Shown piece by piece: positions 25,930 to 35,401 of a stretch of DNA of 64,000 nucleotides (position 1 is its first letter; the number at the start of each line of letters is the position of its first letter). Position numbers and translations under genes: made by a program. Source of the stretch: JAVZLH01 sp049700435 (lineage in GTDB: Archaea > Thermoproteota > Bathyarchaeia > Bathyarchaeales > Bathycorpusculaceae); contig JBNAVK010000002.1 in NCBI GenBank assembly GCA_049700435.1, forward strand, positions 13,005 to 77,004. The letters are read 5' to 3'. The notes beneath the pieces were generated by a model, which saw nothing but the letters and a program-made list of their open reading frames with translations, ran no database searches and was not told the origin of the DNA.

Positions 25930-25976
25930 CGTAAACGCCTAGAATTGCTAGAAAACAGTTTGAGGTGTTTGTTGAG

Positions 25977-26492
25977 ATGTGTATCATTGGTAAGGATAGG
26001 CTTAAGGAGCTTATTGAGAAGTATAAGTGCATATATCCCTATGACTATAATCTGCTTGATGGAGACGGTTACATTTTAACCGTTAAAGAGGAAACAACCC
26101 TACATTATTTGGAACATAAGAACCTAATATCCTATGAGATAGTTTTTACTCCGCCAAATTATGTTGCCCATTTAACAGCTAAAAGCAAATACGGGCGCAT
26201 GGGCTTATCATTTTTAAATGCCGCCAAGGTCCACAGCGGATTTGTCGGGAGACTCGCCTTAGAACTAGTGAACCTGAGCAATGACCGCTGTCCAATAACA
26301 ATCAAGCGTGGAGACCCCTTCATGCACATTGAATTTGTGACGAGGGAAGGGGAGCCTTCACCTTATATGGGGGAGTATCAGTTTCAGTATTTAACAGACG
26401 AGGAAATGCAGATGTACATACCAATATTAAGGAAGGTCTTCCCAAACTATGATGAACTTGCCAAGGTCTGGCTTAAAAAGAAACGGCTTTAA
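25977..26492 (+). CDS. dCTP deaminase / dUTPase superfamily protein
   Basis: This 171-residue trimeric-jelly-roll protein of the Dcd/Dut superfamily produces or clears dUTP/dUMP precursors. The core reads AHLTAKSKYGRMGLSF (phosphate-binding Ser/Arg region), HSGFVGRLALELVNLS (with the glutamate that in Dcd activates water) and IKRGDPFMHIEFV. The length matches dCTP deaminase. Deaminase versus dUTPase activity cannot be told without alignment. The ATG at 25977 is favoured over GTG at 25965, which falls in the ribosome binding site. Confidence 0.85.
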   Translation: MCIIGKDRLKELIEKYKCIYPYDYNLLDGDGYILTVKEETTLHYLEHKNLISYEIVFTPPNYVAHLTAKSKYGRMGLSFLNAAKVHSGFVGRLALELVNLSNDRCPITIKRGDPFMHIEFVTREGEPSPYMGEYQFQYLTDEEMQMYIPILRKVFPNYDELAKVWLKKKRL

Positions 26493-26515
26493 ACATATAT
26501 AAAACTTTACTAATC

Positions 26516-26536
26516 ATTATTATTGTTGATAATAAT
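26516..26536 (+). other. A/T-rich hairpin after dcd-like gene
   Basis: There is a perfect 7-bp inverted repeat, ATTATTA/TAATAAT, with a 7-base loop. It lies 24 bases after the dcd-like stop and before the L10e promoter (TATA-like GTTTAAATATTA near 26579). It may be a 3'-end structure. Archaeal termination does not need hairpins, so its role is unclear. Confidence 0.3.
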
Positions 26537-26619
26537 TTGGAATTCATAACTTTAATCAAAAAGTCTGCTCTACAAATCGTTTAAATATTACAGTCATCGT
26601 ATGCTGAAGAGGATGTCAT

Positions 26620-27138
26620 ATGCGCGCAAAAAATTACCGAACTGTAAAAGGGCAGCCCTACACCAGAAGAGAGTTTGTAAAAGGCTTTCCCCCTCCGAAA
26701 ATAACTAAGTTTACTATGGGAGACACTAAAGCAAAATTTGAATTTGAAGTTAAACTCGTAGCCGCAGAAAAGGCTCAAGTACGCCACAACGCTCTGGAGG
26801 CAGCGCGCGTTGCAACAAACCGCCTATTAATGGATAAACTTGTAAACAACTATCGTCTGCAAGTTCGCCCCTATCCACATGTAATCCTTAGAGAAAACAA
26901 AATGATTTTCGGCGCGCACGCCGACCGTCTCCAAGATGGGATGCGGAGAGCTTTTGGAAAGCCCATTGGAACTGCAGCCCGGGTTGAACCGAACCAGGCG
27001 ATAATAACAGTGAATGTGAATGCTGACGGAGTTGAAGTAGCCAAAGAAGCCTTGAAGCGTGGAAGCGCCAAACTTCCAATTCCATGCAAAATAGTTGTTG
27101 AGAAAGCGTTAAAAGAAGAGGTGAAGACCGTTGAGTGA
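26620..27138 (+). CDS. rpl10e: Ribosomal protein L10e (uL16)
   Basis: This 172-residue large-subunit protein uL16 is close to the P and A sites. The family pattern is clear: MRAKNYRTVKGQPYTRREFV, then the NALEAARVATNRLL helix, RPYPHVILRENKM, and GADRLQDGMRRAFGKP-type loop. Its stop overlaps the TTG start of the PEP synthase gene by eight bases. Confidence 0.96.
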   Translation: MRAKNYRTVKGQPYTRREFVKGFPPPKITKFTMGDTKAKFEFEVKLVAAEKAQVRHNALEAARVATNRLLMDKLVNNYRLQVRPYPHVILRENKMIFGAHADRLQDGMRRAFGKPIGTAARVEPNQAIITVNVNADGVEVAKEALKRGSAKLPIPCKIVVEKALKEEVKTVE

Positions 27139-29593
27139 AGCGAGGAAAGACCTCATCATCTGGTTTGAGAATTTAAGAAAGACCGATGTCCCCATTGTCG
27201 GCGGGAAGAACGCTAACTTAGGAGAAATGTCAAGCGCTGGCATACCCGTCCCACCAGGCTTTGCCATCACAGCGTACTCCTACAAAAAATTCATCGAGGA
27301 AACGGGGATAGCTGCAAAAATTTACGAGATAATCAAGGATAACGTGACCAATCCAAGCGACCCTGCACAGTACGAGATAGCTTCTAAAAAAATTCGCCAG
27401 TTGATAGAATCAACGCCAATGCCGAAAGAAATCGCAGATGCCGTAAAGTCTGCTTATGAAGAATTAAGCAGGAGAGTCGGCGCTAAAGACGTTTATGTTG
27501 CCGTAAGGTCAAGCGCGACAGCTGAAGATTTGGCTGATGCTTCCTTTGCCGGGCAACAGGAAACATATCTGAACGTGAGAGGCGTAGATGAGCTTTTAGA
27601 GAAAACTGTGAAATGTTGGTCCAGCCTCTTTACTCCGCGTGCGATATTTTACCGTACTGAGAAAGGCTTCGCTCACGAGAAAGTTTTCATAAGTGTTGGG
27701 GTTCAAAAGATGGTGAATTCGAAAGCAGCTGGAGTTATGTTCACGATAAACCCTGTTACTGGGGACCCCAACCAGATTGTTATTGAGGGTAATTATGGTT
27801 TAGGCGAGTCTGTCGTTTCTGGGGCGGTCACTCCAGACGATTTTGTTGTTGACAAACGAACCATGAAGATTATTGAGAAAAAAGTCTCAAAGAAAACTGT
27901 GCAGTACGTTCGTGACCCTAAAACGGGGAAAACAGTCCATCTCGAGGTTCCAGCGGAGAAACAGGAACAGCCATGCATAAGCGATGAAGAAATTTTAAAA
28001 CTTGCCGAACTGGCAATTCGCATCGAAAAACATTATGGAACCGCCCAAGACATTGAATGGGCTATTGACGGCGACATACCTTTCCCAAACAACATGTTCA
28101 TAGTGCAATCGAGACCGGAAACAGTTTGGAGCTTAAAACTTGCAGAGGCTCCAAAGGCTGAAGCCCCGGAAGTTAAGCCTCCTGAAATATTTAAAGTTGT
28201 AGTTAAGGGAATCGCCGCTGGCAAAAGAGACATTGGTATTGGAAAGGCAAAGGTGGTTATGAACCCCGAAGAAGCGGCTAAGGTCATGCAGAAAGGCGAT
28301 GTGCTAGTCACGGACATGACGAACCCGGACTATGTACCCTTCATGAAGTTAGCCAGCGCCATAGTCACGGATAAAGGTGGAGTGACATGTCATGCTGCAA
28401 TCGTAAGCAGAGAACTTGGCATACCATGCATAGTCGGAACTGAAAACGCGACCAAACTCATGGTTACAGGTAAAGATTACACCGTGGATGCGAGAAGCGG
28501 AGTAGTATATGATGGTGTAATGTCAATGATGACGGGACAGCCGCAAATGATGACTTCTGTAACATCCTTGTCTTTTGTAGCAGGAGGAATTGTCGAATCA
28601 ATTCCTGTAACTGCAACGAAAATTTACATGAACCTAGGTGTGCCTGAAAAAATAGAGGAGTATAAGAGTTTACCCTTCGAAGGCATAGGGCTTATGCGTA
28701 TAGAATTCATTCTAGCAAGCTACATAGGTGAACATCCGCTTTACCTGGTGGAAACTGGGCAAAGCCAAAAGTTTGTGGACAAACTAGCTGATGGAATAGC
28801 CACAGTTGCAAGAGCTATTCAGCCACGTCCAGTTGTTGTCCGCTTCAGCGACTTCAAAACAAACGAGTATAGAGAGTTGAAGGGCGGAGAAAAATACGAG
28901 ATTGTTGAAGCCAACCCGATGCTTGGGTGGAGAGGATGTAGCCGCTACATAAGCCAATGGTACGAGAAAGCCTTTAGGCTTGAGTGTCAGGCGATAGTGA
29001 AATGCCGTAAGGAATGGGGTTTAAAGAACGTTTGGGTCATGCTTCCCGTGGTCAGAACCGTGTGGGAAGCCAAAAGGTGCCTCGAAATCATGAGGGAGGA
29101 AGGGCTGGAAAGAACAAAAGACTTTAAGGTTTGGTTTATGGCTGAAACACCATCCATTGCCATACTTGCAGATGAGTTTTCTAAACTGTGCGATGGTTTC
29201 TCAATAGGCTCCAACGACATGACTCAAGGGATTCTTATGATTGACAGAGACTCCGAGCGCCTAGGACAGATGGGCTATTTTGACGAAAGAGACCCTGCAG
29301 TAAAGCGCATAATCGCCCACCTAATTAAAGTCGCCCACGAAAACGGATGCACAGTCTCAATATGTGGAGAAGGGCCGTCAAATCTGCCTGACTTTACAGA
29401 ATTTCTCGTAAGGGCTGGCATTGACAGCATATCTGTGAACAACGATGCAGTAATAGCCACCAAAAAGCTTGTAGCAAGCATAGAACAGAAAATAATTCTT
29501 GAACAGCTTGCTGAACAGCGCGAAAGATCCTTAGGGCGTCCAGTTCAAAAGCCGAAGCAAGATTGGGAATGGGCGCCACGATGGGTAGAATGA
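27131..29593 (+). CDS. ppsA: Phosphoenolpyruvate synthase (pyruvate, water dikinase)
   Basis: This 820-residue enzyme converts pyruvate and ATP to PEP, AMP and phosphate, the entry to gluconeogenesis. The N-terminal ATP-grasp domain has VGGKNANLGEM, VRSSATAEDLADASFAGQQE and GLGESVVSGAVTPDDF. The phosphohistidine is in GGVTCHAAIVSRELGIP. The C-terminal PEP barrel has EGIGLMRIEF, GSNDMTQ and CGEGPSNLPDF. The start is TTG at 27131, overlapping L10e. Pairing with the pyruvate:ferredoxin oxidoreductase at 7.6-10.6 kb suggests acetyl-CoA to PEP flux is possible. Confidence 0.96.
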   Translation: MSEARKDLIIWFENLRKTDVPIVGGKNANLGEMSSAGIPVPPGFAITAYSYKKFIEETGIAAKIYEIIKDNVTNPSDPAQYEIASKKIRQLIESTPMPKEIADAVKSAYEELSRRVGAKDVYVAVRSSATAEDLADASFAGQQETYLNVRGVDELLEKTVKCWSSLFTPRAIFYRTEKGFAHEKVFISVGVQKMVNSKAAGVMFTINPVTGDPNQIVIEGNYGLGESVVSGAVTPDDFVVDKRTMKIIEKKVSKKTVQYVRDPKTGKTVHLEVPAEKQEQPCISDEEILKLAELAIRIEKHYGTAQDIEWAIDGDIPFPNNMFIVQSRPETVWSLKLAEAPKAEAPEVKPPEIFKVVVKGIAAGKRDIGIGKAKVVMNPEEAAKVMQKGDVLVTDMTNPDYVPFMKLASAIVTDKGGVTCHAAIVSRELGIPCIVGTENATKLMVTGKDYTVDARSGVVYDGVMSMMTGQPQMMTSVTSLSFVAGGIVESIPVTATKIYMNLGVPEKIEEYKSLPFEGIGLMRIEFILASYIGEHPLYLVETGQSQKFVDKLADGIATVARAIQPRPVVVRFSDFKTNEYRELKGGEKYEIVEANPMLGWRGCSRYISQWYEKAFRLECQAIVKCRKEWGLKNVWVMLPVVRTVWEAKRCLEIMREEGLERTKDFKVWFMAETPSIAILADEFSKLCDGFSIGSNDMTQGILMIDRDSERLGQMGYFDERDPAVKRIIAHLIKVAHENGCTVSICGEGPSNLPDFTEFLVRAGIDSISVNNDAVIATKKLVASIEQKIILEQLAEQRERSLGRPVQKPKQDWEWAPRWVE

Positions 29594-29664
29594 ACAAAGC
29601 AAATTCTGGAACGATTTCCCCTTAAAGTCAGCCAAAAAGTTTCCGAAGGCTTGAGCGTGTAAAC

Positions 29665-30666
29665 ATGAAGTATTTCGATTTTGAAGAGGAGAGAGTTAAA
29701 CAAAAAATATTAGAGATCGGGGCAAAAAGGGTTTTAATCCAGCTTCCTGAGGGACTGAAAAATGAGGCTCTGCGTCTTTCGAAAATTGTCGAAAAAACAG
29801 GAGCGTTGCCAATAATTTCTGCAGACCCTTGTTATGGCGCGTGTGACCTAGCAACTGCGGAAGCCGAAAGTTTAGATGCGGGTTTGATAGTTCACTATGG
29901 GCATTCGAGAATGATAAGGTATGAGAAGGTGCCCACGCTTTATGTTGAGGCTAGAGCAACAATATCCGTAGAAGACGCTGTCAAGGAAGCTTTGTCAATG
30001 ATGGAAAAATGGCAAAAAATAGGCTTAGTCACAACTGTGCAGCACGTGCAAACCATCGATATTGCCAAAGAAATCTTGCTTCGCGCTGGCAAAACAGTTG
30101 TCGTTGGCGATGCTGGGCAGATGAGCTATCCCGGGCAAGTGATTGGATGCAACTATAGCAACGCGAAATCGGTAGCTGGGGATGTTGACGCTTTCCTGTT
30201 TATTGGAGGCGGTCGCTTTCACGCATTAGGCGTGGGGGCTTCAACGTTTAAACCTACAATAATAGCAGACCCTTACGAAAAAAGAGCTTGCTCGATAGAT
30301 GAAGATGTTCAGAAGGTTCTTAAGCAGAGGTGGGCATGCGTTGAGGAAGCTTTGAAGGCAAAAGTTTTTGCGGTTCTGGTTGGGTTGAAACCGGGGCAGA
30401 GAAAGCTTGACTTAGCCTTGAGTGTGAAGGAGAAACTTGAAAAAAGTGGCAAAACTGTGTGTCTTTTTGCTGCTAGGGAGATTACTCCAGAAGTGCTCAT
30501 GGAGTTTCCAATAGTTGACGCTTTTATTAACACTGCTTGTCCAAGAATATCCCTTGACGATGTCTCAAAGTTTATGAAGCCAGTGTTAACTGTTAACGAG
30601 GCTATGGTTGTTGCTGGCGAATTGTCTTGGGAAGAATTATGCAGAAGAGGCTTATTCGAAAATTAG
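29665..30666 (+). CDS. dph2: Diphthamide biosynthesis radical-SAM-like enzyme Dph2
   Basis: This 333-residue archaeal Dph2 performs the first step of diphthamide synthesis on aEF2, transferring the 3-amino-3-carboxypropyl group from SAM with an unusual [4Fe-4S] cluster. The three cluster cysteines lie in the expected places: DPCYGACDLA, GCNYSNA and NTACPRIS. The start at 29665 gives standard length. Its end overlaps the next methyltransferase gene (30639). Confidence 0.95.
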   Translation: MKYFDFEEERVKQKILEIGAKRVLIQLPEGLKNEALRLSKIVEKTGALPIISADPCYGACDLATAEAESLDAGLIVHYGHSRMIRYEKVPTLYVEARATISVEDAVKEALSMMEKWQKIGLVTTVQHVQTIDIAKEILLRAGKTVVVGDAGQMSYPGQVIGCNYSNAKSVAGDVDAFLFIGGGRFHALGVGASTFKPTIIADPYEKRACSIDEDVQKVLKQRWACVEEALKAKVFAVLVGLKPGQRKLDLALSVKEKLEKSGKTVCLFAAREITPEVLMEFPIVDAFINTACPRISLDDVSKFMKPVLTVNEAMVVAGELSWEELCRRGLFEN

Positions 30667-31340
30667 ACCTTGAACTGGCGCTGTCACAGGTAAAACCTCA
30701 CCCTTCCCCGAAACCCGGTCTTGAACAATACACAATTCCCGTGGATGTTGCAGCGATAATGCTCCACATTGCAGCCTACACGTACAATGACATCATCGGT
30801 AAGACTGTTCTAGACCTCGGCTGTGGAACTGGAAGACTGGCTTTGGGAGCGGTTTTCTTAGGCGCAAAAAAAGTTGTAGGCGTGGACGTTGACAAAAACG
30901 CGGTGAAGACGGCTTTAGAAACTTCGAGGCGAATGGAGTTAAAAAAGAAAGTGCAATGGGTTGTTGCCGACATAGATGCCATAATCGGAAATTTTGATAC
31001 TATCCTACAGAACCCTCCCTTTGGTGTCCAGAGACGCGGAGCTGACCGGAAATTCATTAAGAAAGCCTTGGAAACGGGTAGAGTCATCTATTCACTTCAC
31101 AAAAGCCCGAACACAAAAAAGGATTTGATTAAAAAGTTGAAAGCGAAGGGAACAAACGTTATGCAGACTCAACCATCACCGTTTCTGAAATGGTTTATTG
31201 AAAAGCATGGTGGACGGATAAAAAGCGTTTACTCCATGGTTATGGCTATTCCCTACATGTTCCCTTTTCACAGGAGGAAAAAACACGAGTTTGTAGTCGA
31301 CTTATACATAATAGAAAAGATGAAAGCATATGGCGACTAA
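30639..31340 (+). CDS. METTL5-like RNA N6-adenine methyltransferase
   Basis: This ~233-residue SAM-dependent methyltransferase resembles METTL5. The N terminus RKLDLELALSQVKPHPSPK and LEQYTIPVDVAAIML are family hallmarks. Motif I is DLGCGTGRLALGAVFLG and the catalytic motif is NPPFGVQRRGADR. Eukaryotic METTL5 makes m6A in small-subunit rRNA, so an rRNA target is the natural inference. It overlaps dph2 by 28 bases, and its stop overlaps the UDG start. Confidence 0.88.
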   Translation: MQKRLIRKLDLELALSQVKPHPSPKPGLEQYTIPVDVAAIMLHIAAYTYNDIIGKTVLDLGCGTGRLALGAVFLGAKKVVGVDVDKNAVKTALETSRRMELKKKVQWVVADIDAIIGNFDTILQNPPFGVQRRGADRKFIKKALETGRVIYSLHKSPNTKKDLIKKLKAKGTNVMQTQPSPFLKWFIEKHGGRIKSVYSMVMAIPYMFPFHRRKKHEFVVDLYIIEKMKAYGD

Positions 31341-31926
31341 AGTAGAACTTTTAAATGCAATCGCGACCGAAGTTGCAGCTTGCCGCAAATGCCACCTTTG
31401 GAAAACCCGAAAAAACGCAGTTCCAGGCGAAGGCAACCCAAATGCGCAAGTTATGTTTATTGGCGAGGCACCCGGTTATTGGGAAGATGTTAGGGGGAGA
31501 CCCTTTGTTGGCGCTGCTGGCAAGTTTCTTGAAAATTTGTTATCCATGGTTGGGTTTTCAAGGGAAGATGTCTTTATATGTAATGTTTTGAAATGTAGAC
31601 CGCCTGAAAACAGAGAACCGTCGCCGCAAGAAATTCAAACATGCACATATTACCTAGATAGGCAAATTGAAATTATCAAGCCAAAGGTCATTGTTACTCT
31701 CGGCAATTATTCTTCTGCTTACATTTTTTCAAAAGCTGGGTTTCCATTCCAAAGTATGACGCAAGCTCATGGAAAATTTTATGACGCATCAATTTTAGGC
31801 ATGAAAGTAACTGTTTTTCCAACGTTTCATCCGGCTGCTGCTCTTTACAGTGCAAGGTATAAGGAACAAATAACTAACGATTTTAAACTGCTGAAGCAAA
31901 AACTCGCAGAAAAGAGTATGGTCTAA
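31330..31926 (+). CDS. Type-4 uracil-DNA glycosylase (Fe-S)
   Basis: This 198-residue family-4 UDG removes uracil from DNA. Cluster cysteines are in CRKCHLW and CNVLKCRPP...QTC. The catalytic region reads GEAPGYWEDVRGRPFVGAAG, and the C-terminal FPTFHPAAALY matches the family 'HPS/HPA' motif. Family-4 enzymes are common in thermophiles. Translation is probably coupled to the methyltransferase gene before it. It abuts the convergent DUF72 gene with no gap. Confidence 0.94.
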   Translation: MATKVELLNAIATEVAACRKCHLWKTRKNAVPGEGNPNAQVMFIGEAPGYWEDVRGRPFVGAAGKFLENLLSMVGFSREDVFICNVLKCRPPENREPSPQEIQTCTYYLDRQIEIIKPKVIVTLGNYSSAYIFSKAGFPFQSMTQAHGKFYDASILGMKVTVFPTFHPAAALYSARYKEQITNDFKLLKQKLAEKSMV

Positions 31927-32841
31927 TCATGTCAACTTCGTGATAGACTTCAAGTCTGCAACAAGCTCGTCTGCGCTCTTGAAAGTTTTTGAAGGCAAAT
32001 TCTTCAACAAAGTTTCAAGCCTAACTTGCCTATCATCTTCTAGTTCCACGAGCTTCCACCCGACCCTTTTGAGCAAAGTGCTTTTCGTAGCTGGAAAACG
32101 CGTTTTTCCAACAACTTCCTTTATTGACGCTAAACCAGTTTCGCTTGTTATTTTTGGAAAGGTGCCCTTTGACAAGTAATTCATGAAGCGCAAAGCGTCC
32201 TCTAACATGTAGAGGTTGTTGAATAGAACATAAACGTCCTTTGACCTTTTTGCGTAGGGTGCGATAAGCTCCTTCAGTTTTTTCAGTTCAGCGTTGCTGT
32301 ATTGGTAATAGTACATTTGTTCCCCTAAACCGTGGAGTCTAAAGTAGGCTACTTCGCCTGTGTATGCTGGCATCGCCTTAAATGGGTCGGTAACATGTAT
32401 GACGTCTAACTTTTTTAGCACTTTTTCAAGCTCTCTATAAGTTTCAGCTTTTTCCCATGCTGGTCCACGTGTTTCCCAAACCAAAATGAGGTCTTCACGT
32501 TTTGCTTCTCGGAAAAATTTTTCTGCATCCGCCAGTTTATCCGGTCTGAAAGACGCTGGGGTCTGAAAGAGAAGAATTTTGGAGTTTAAAGTCTTGCAGA
32601 TTTGTTTCATGCGTTCAAAAGCCTGAATGCTCATACTTTCAATTTTCATTTTAGATTTGTGGCTGATGTCTTGATGCGCTTTCACTGTAAATTCAAAGTC
32701 TTTCGGAGCCTTTTCGCGCCAGCCTATGACGGTTTCAGTTCGCGGGTACTGATAGAAGGTGGTGTTTAACTCTACGAGACTGAAGTTTTCAAAGTACTTC
32801 TTCATGGAGGTTGGAAAGCCGCAGCATCCAACCTTAATCAT
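31927..32841 (-). CDS. DUF72 family protein
   Basis: This 304-residue TIM-barrel-like DUF72 protein shows family motifs KVGCCGFP at the N terminus, FSLVELNTTFYQYPR, FTVKAHQDISH, LLFQTPASFRPD and AYFRLHG. Function is unknown, although metal-dependent nuclease activity has been suspected from fold. It is 12 bases downstream of a regulator gene in the same direction. Confidence 0.9.
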   Translation of the reverse strand: MIKVGCCGFPTSMKKYFENFSLVELNTTFYQYPRTETVIGWREKAPKDFEFTVKAHQDISHKSKMKIESMSIQAFERMKQICKTLNSKILLFQTPASFRPDKLADAEKFFREAKREDLILVWETRGPAWEKAETYRELEKVLKKLDVIHVTDPFKAMPAYTGEVAYFRLHGLGEQMYYYQYSNAELKKLKELIAPYAKRSKDVYVLFNNLYMLEDALRFMNYLSKGTFPKITSETGLASIKEVVGKTRFPATKSTLLKRVGWKLVELEDDRQVRLETLLKNLPSKTFKSADELVADLKSITKLT

Positions 32842-32853
32842 TTTGTTCGCCTT

Positions 32854-33648
32854 TTAAGCGCTTATTTTCGGAGGCGGACGAACTGGCTTGCCAAGCTTTC
32901 TTCGCAAAGCGATGCGATATAATTTTCTCAAAGATTTTACTAGTTGCTCTATGCTTGGCAAACTGGAATAGATGAGCGGGATAGAATCATACTCAGCAAG
33001 CCTAATCGAGTTTTCATCTGGAGCGGCATTGTGAAAGACGACAACGCGCGGTTTCAAGTTGCTCATGCGCACAATAAGCATTGGTGAAATTCCATCGTTA
33101 ATATGGGTGAAAACAAGCGCCCTTTCAGTTGTGGCTCCGAAAAGCTGCGAAAACTCAAATCCCGACAGAGTTTCAACAGCCCTTTTACCATCAACAACAG
33201 TATATCCCAAAACCTCTTTAACATGATGGTCAGCGCACGCTACAACCTCGCCTTTAAGAGCCTTGCATAGGTATTCCACGCGGACCGGAATAGGGAACTC
33301 GCGGAGGTCTATGATGGCGTTGCTGGGCGAGCCCGTAAGCTTTGCAAACTCTCGAATAAAGCGGCCTCCACGTTCTTCATCAATTTGTAGAAGGGCCCAA
33401 ACGAATCTTCGTACAAACCTTGTGCCGGGACTTTTTCGTCTACCGCTTTCATAGTCGCTGATGACGGATGACGATAGAACCATTTTGTCTGAAAGGGACA
33501 TCTGTGAGATGGCGAAGAGTTCACGCCACTTGCGCATGGTTGCCCCTGGCTTACTTGACAGTATTATTTCGCCGGCAATTCTTCTTGCGAGAACCTCTCG
33601 AATGCTTGGAGACACAGACATGTAATCGCGTTCCCTTATAGCCGCCAA
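32854..33648 (-). CDS. Archaeal HTH (XRE-type) transcriptional regulator, leaderless
   Basis: This 264-residue protein has an N-terminal helix-turn-helix of XRE type: ISQMSLSDKMVLSSSVISDYESGRRKSPGTR. The C-terminal half resembles the archaeal regulator domain of putative HTH proteins related to MJ0586 (GYTVVDGKRAVETLSGFE, ALVFTHINDGISPMLIVRMSN). A TATA box reading TTTTATATC on this strand lies near 33669-33677. It would start transcription close to 33648, so the mRNA is probably leaderless. It lies between EamA and DUF72 genes. Its ligand is unknown. Confidence 0.82.
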   Translation of the reverse strand: MAAIRERDYMSVSPSIREVLARRIAGEIILSSKPGATMRKWRELFAISQMSLSDKMVLSSSVISDYESGRRKSPGTRFVRRFVWALLQIDEERGGRFIREFAKLTGSPSNAIIDLREFPIPVRVEYLCKALKGEVVACADHHVKEVLGYTVVDGKRAVETLSGFEFSQLFGATTERALVFTHINDGISPMLIVRMSNLKPRVVVFHNAAPDENSIRLAEYDSIPLIYSSLPSIEQLVKSLRKLYRIALRRKLGKPVRPPPKISA

Positions 33649-33688
33649 TTTTCCCTTAAAATAGCCCGATATAAAACTGTACCGCTTT

Positions 33689-34591
33689 TTAATCTGCGAA
33701 GACTAGGAAAATTCCAGCAACAATAAGTATGGAACCTAAAACGCTCCGTTTCGTAACCTTTTCGTGTAAAAAGATGATTCCGGACAGTGTTGAAAAGAGA
33801 GGCGTTATTGACGATATCGGTACCGCTCGCGATTCTGGAGTTTTAACAGCAAAACTGTACGTCAGAAAGAACCATCCTAACCCCAAAGCAACAACTCCAC
33901 CAACACTAAACGCAAGAAATGCTTCTTTCCGCATCTTAAGAAAACTCAATCCCCTATCCACTATGGGCGCTGAGACCAGTAGAAAAACTGCTATCATCAT
34001 CACCCTTATGATGTTAACTGCTAACGCGTGGTCAAAATCCGGTGTTTCTTTTATGGCCATGTTTACCATCGATATGCTTATAGACCATATTATGGCGGTT
34101 GCTACGGCTAAAGCAATGCCCTTAACAAGAATTTTTCGAGGTGCCTCCGCAGTATTCTTCTGTCTATCTTGGCCTAGAAGCCATATCCCCAAAACTATTA
34201 TAATCACCCCCGTGGCTATCTGGAACGTTACGTTTTCTCCTCCTAGCAGCGTCGCCCACAAAAGGCTGAACAGCGGATACGTGCATGTTATTGGAACAGC
34301 CCTCGCAACTCCAATCATTTTTAAACTTGTCAAGTATAATGTGTCGCCGAGACCTAGGCCAATTAACCCGCTTATGCACGCAAGAATCAGCGCATTTGAA
34401 GGTAGCACTGCTAAAATTTCAAGTTTGCCGGATAGTGCAAGAAAAATGAGGAGAATTAGGCTTGTGGATGTGCACCGTGCGATGTTCGCGGCGACTGGTT
34501 TCACGTTTAACAACGCCTTTTTATACAGCACTGCTGATACAGTCCAACATAACGCGGCGCCCAAAGCCGCCAGTTCGCCTTCGCTGGCCAT
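33689..34591 (-). CDS. EamA/DMT family transporter
   Basis: This ~300-residue integral membrane protein has ten predicted helices in two EamA repeats (residues ~5-135 and ~150-295). Motifs include AALCWTVSAVLYKKAL, GLGLGDTLYLTSLK and RAVPITCTYPLFSLLWA in the first half and AVPISSITPLFSTLSGIIFLH in the second. Substrate is probably a metabolite or amino acid exporter but cannot be assigned. A GGTGG site favours the start at 34591 over 34606. A 302-residue antisense frame here is a shadow of this gene. Confidence 0.9.
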   Translation of the reverse strand: MASEGELAALGAALCWTVSAVLYKKALLNVKPVAANIARCTSTSLILLIFLALSGKLEILAVLPSNALILACISGLIGLGLGDTLYLTSLKMIGVARAVPITCTYPLFSLLWATLLGGENVTFQIATGVIIIVLGIWLLGQDRQKNTAEAPRKILVKGIALAVATAIIWSISISMVNMAIKETPDFDHALAVNIIRVMMIAVFLLVSAPIVDRGLSFLKMRKEAFLAFSVGGVVALGLGWFFLTYSFAVKTPESRAVPISSITPLFSTLSGIIFLHEKVTKRSVLGSILIVAGIFLVFAD

Positions 34592-34684
34592 TTGCCACCA
34601 CAACACTTTAGATGATTTGAGACAGAGATTTACTTAAGAGGGCTAAATAAATATCTAACATTAAATAAAGTGTTTCAACGGGTA

Positions 34685-35386
34685 ATGAGCATGGAGTTTT
34701 CCGTCTTTTGGTGTGCAGAGGTTTGCGCGTGTTTCCCAAAGCTTGCCGTTGGCTTGGGCCTAATTAAAGGTGTGGATGTGAAGAAAGAGAATGAGCAAAT
34801 TAAGAAACTTAAAGAAACAGTGTATAATGATGTGAGAAGCAAGTATGACGTCGAAACGTTGAAGGATAACTACACTGTAAGAGCCTATAGAGACTTCTAC
34901 TGGAAGCTAAACATAGACCCAACAAAAACACGACCTTCGGGTGAGGCACTTCTTAGAAGAGTTTTGCATGGCAACAAGCTCCCGATGATATCCACGGTCG
35001 TAGACGCCTACAATCTGGCGTCTATGAAAACAATAATCCCGATAAGCGGTTTTGACAGCGAAAAGTTAAATCCACCCCTTCATGTGCGGTTTGCGGATAA
35101 TGGAGAAAATTTTGTTGGAATAGGAATGAGTAAACCGATGATTCTAACAGACAAAATGTTAGTCTTAGCCGACAAAAGTCGGGTTTTATGCGTATACCCC
35201 TACAGAGACTCTGACTATACAAAAATTACAGAAAAAACAAAAGATGTCCTTATAGTTGGTTATGGCGCTCCCGGAATAACTGAACAGCAGCTTAAAGGGG
35301 CTGTGGAAACAACCCTTGCGTACATTAAACAAGTCTCCAACGGAGAAATCCAAACCGTAAAAGTTTTTAGCGCCTCATCCAACTGA
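34685..35386 (+). CDS. B3/B4 tRNA-binding domain protein
   Basis: This ~233-residue protein has the B3/B4 domain found in the beta subunit of phenylalanyl-tRNA synthetase. Visible signature segments are YRDFYWKLNIDPTKTRPSGEALLRR and the N-L-A-S run in VVDAYNLASMKTIIPISGFD. Stand-alone B3/B4 proteins are thought to edit mischarged tRNA or free amino acids, but this is not established for this member. The start is 34685 or 34691. It is followed by pyrF after 15 bases. Confidence 0.85.
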   Translation: MSMEFSVFWCAEVCACFPKLAVGLGLIKGVDVKKENEQIKKLKETVYNDVRSKYDVETLKDNYTVRAYRDFYWKLNIDPTKTRPSGEALLRRVLHGNKLPMISTVVDAYNLASMKTIIPISGFDSEKLNPPLHVRFADNGENFVGIGMSKPMILTDKMLVLADKSRVLCVYPYRDSDYTKITEKTKDVLIVGYGAPGITEQQLKGAVETTLAYIKQVSNGEIQTVKVFSASSN

Positions 35387-35401
35387 ATTGGAGTGTTAAT
35401 A

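Noticed and set aside
33729..34637. 302-residue open frame on the plus strand
   Set aside because: It is the antisense shadow of the EamA transporter, whose membrane helices and repeats are clear.
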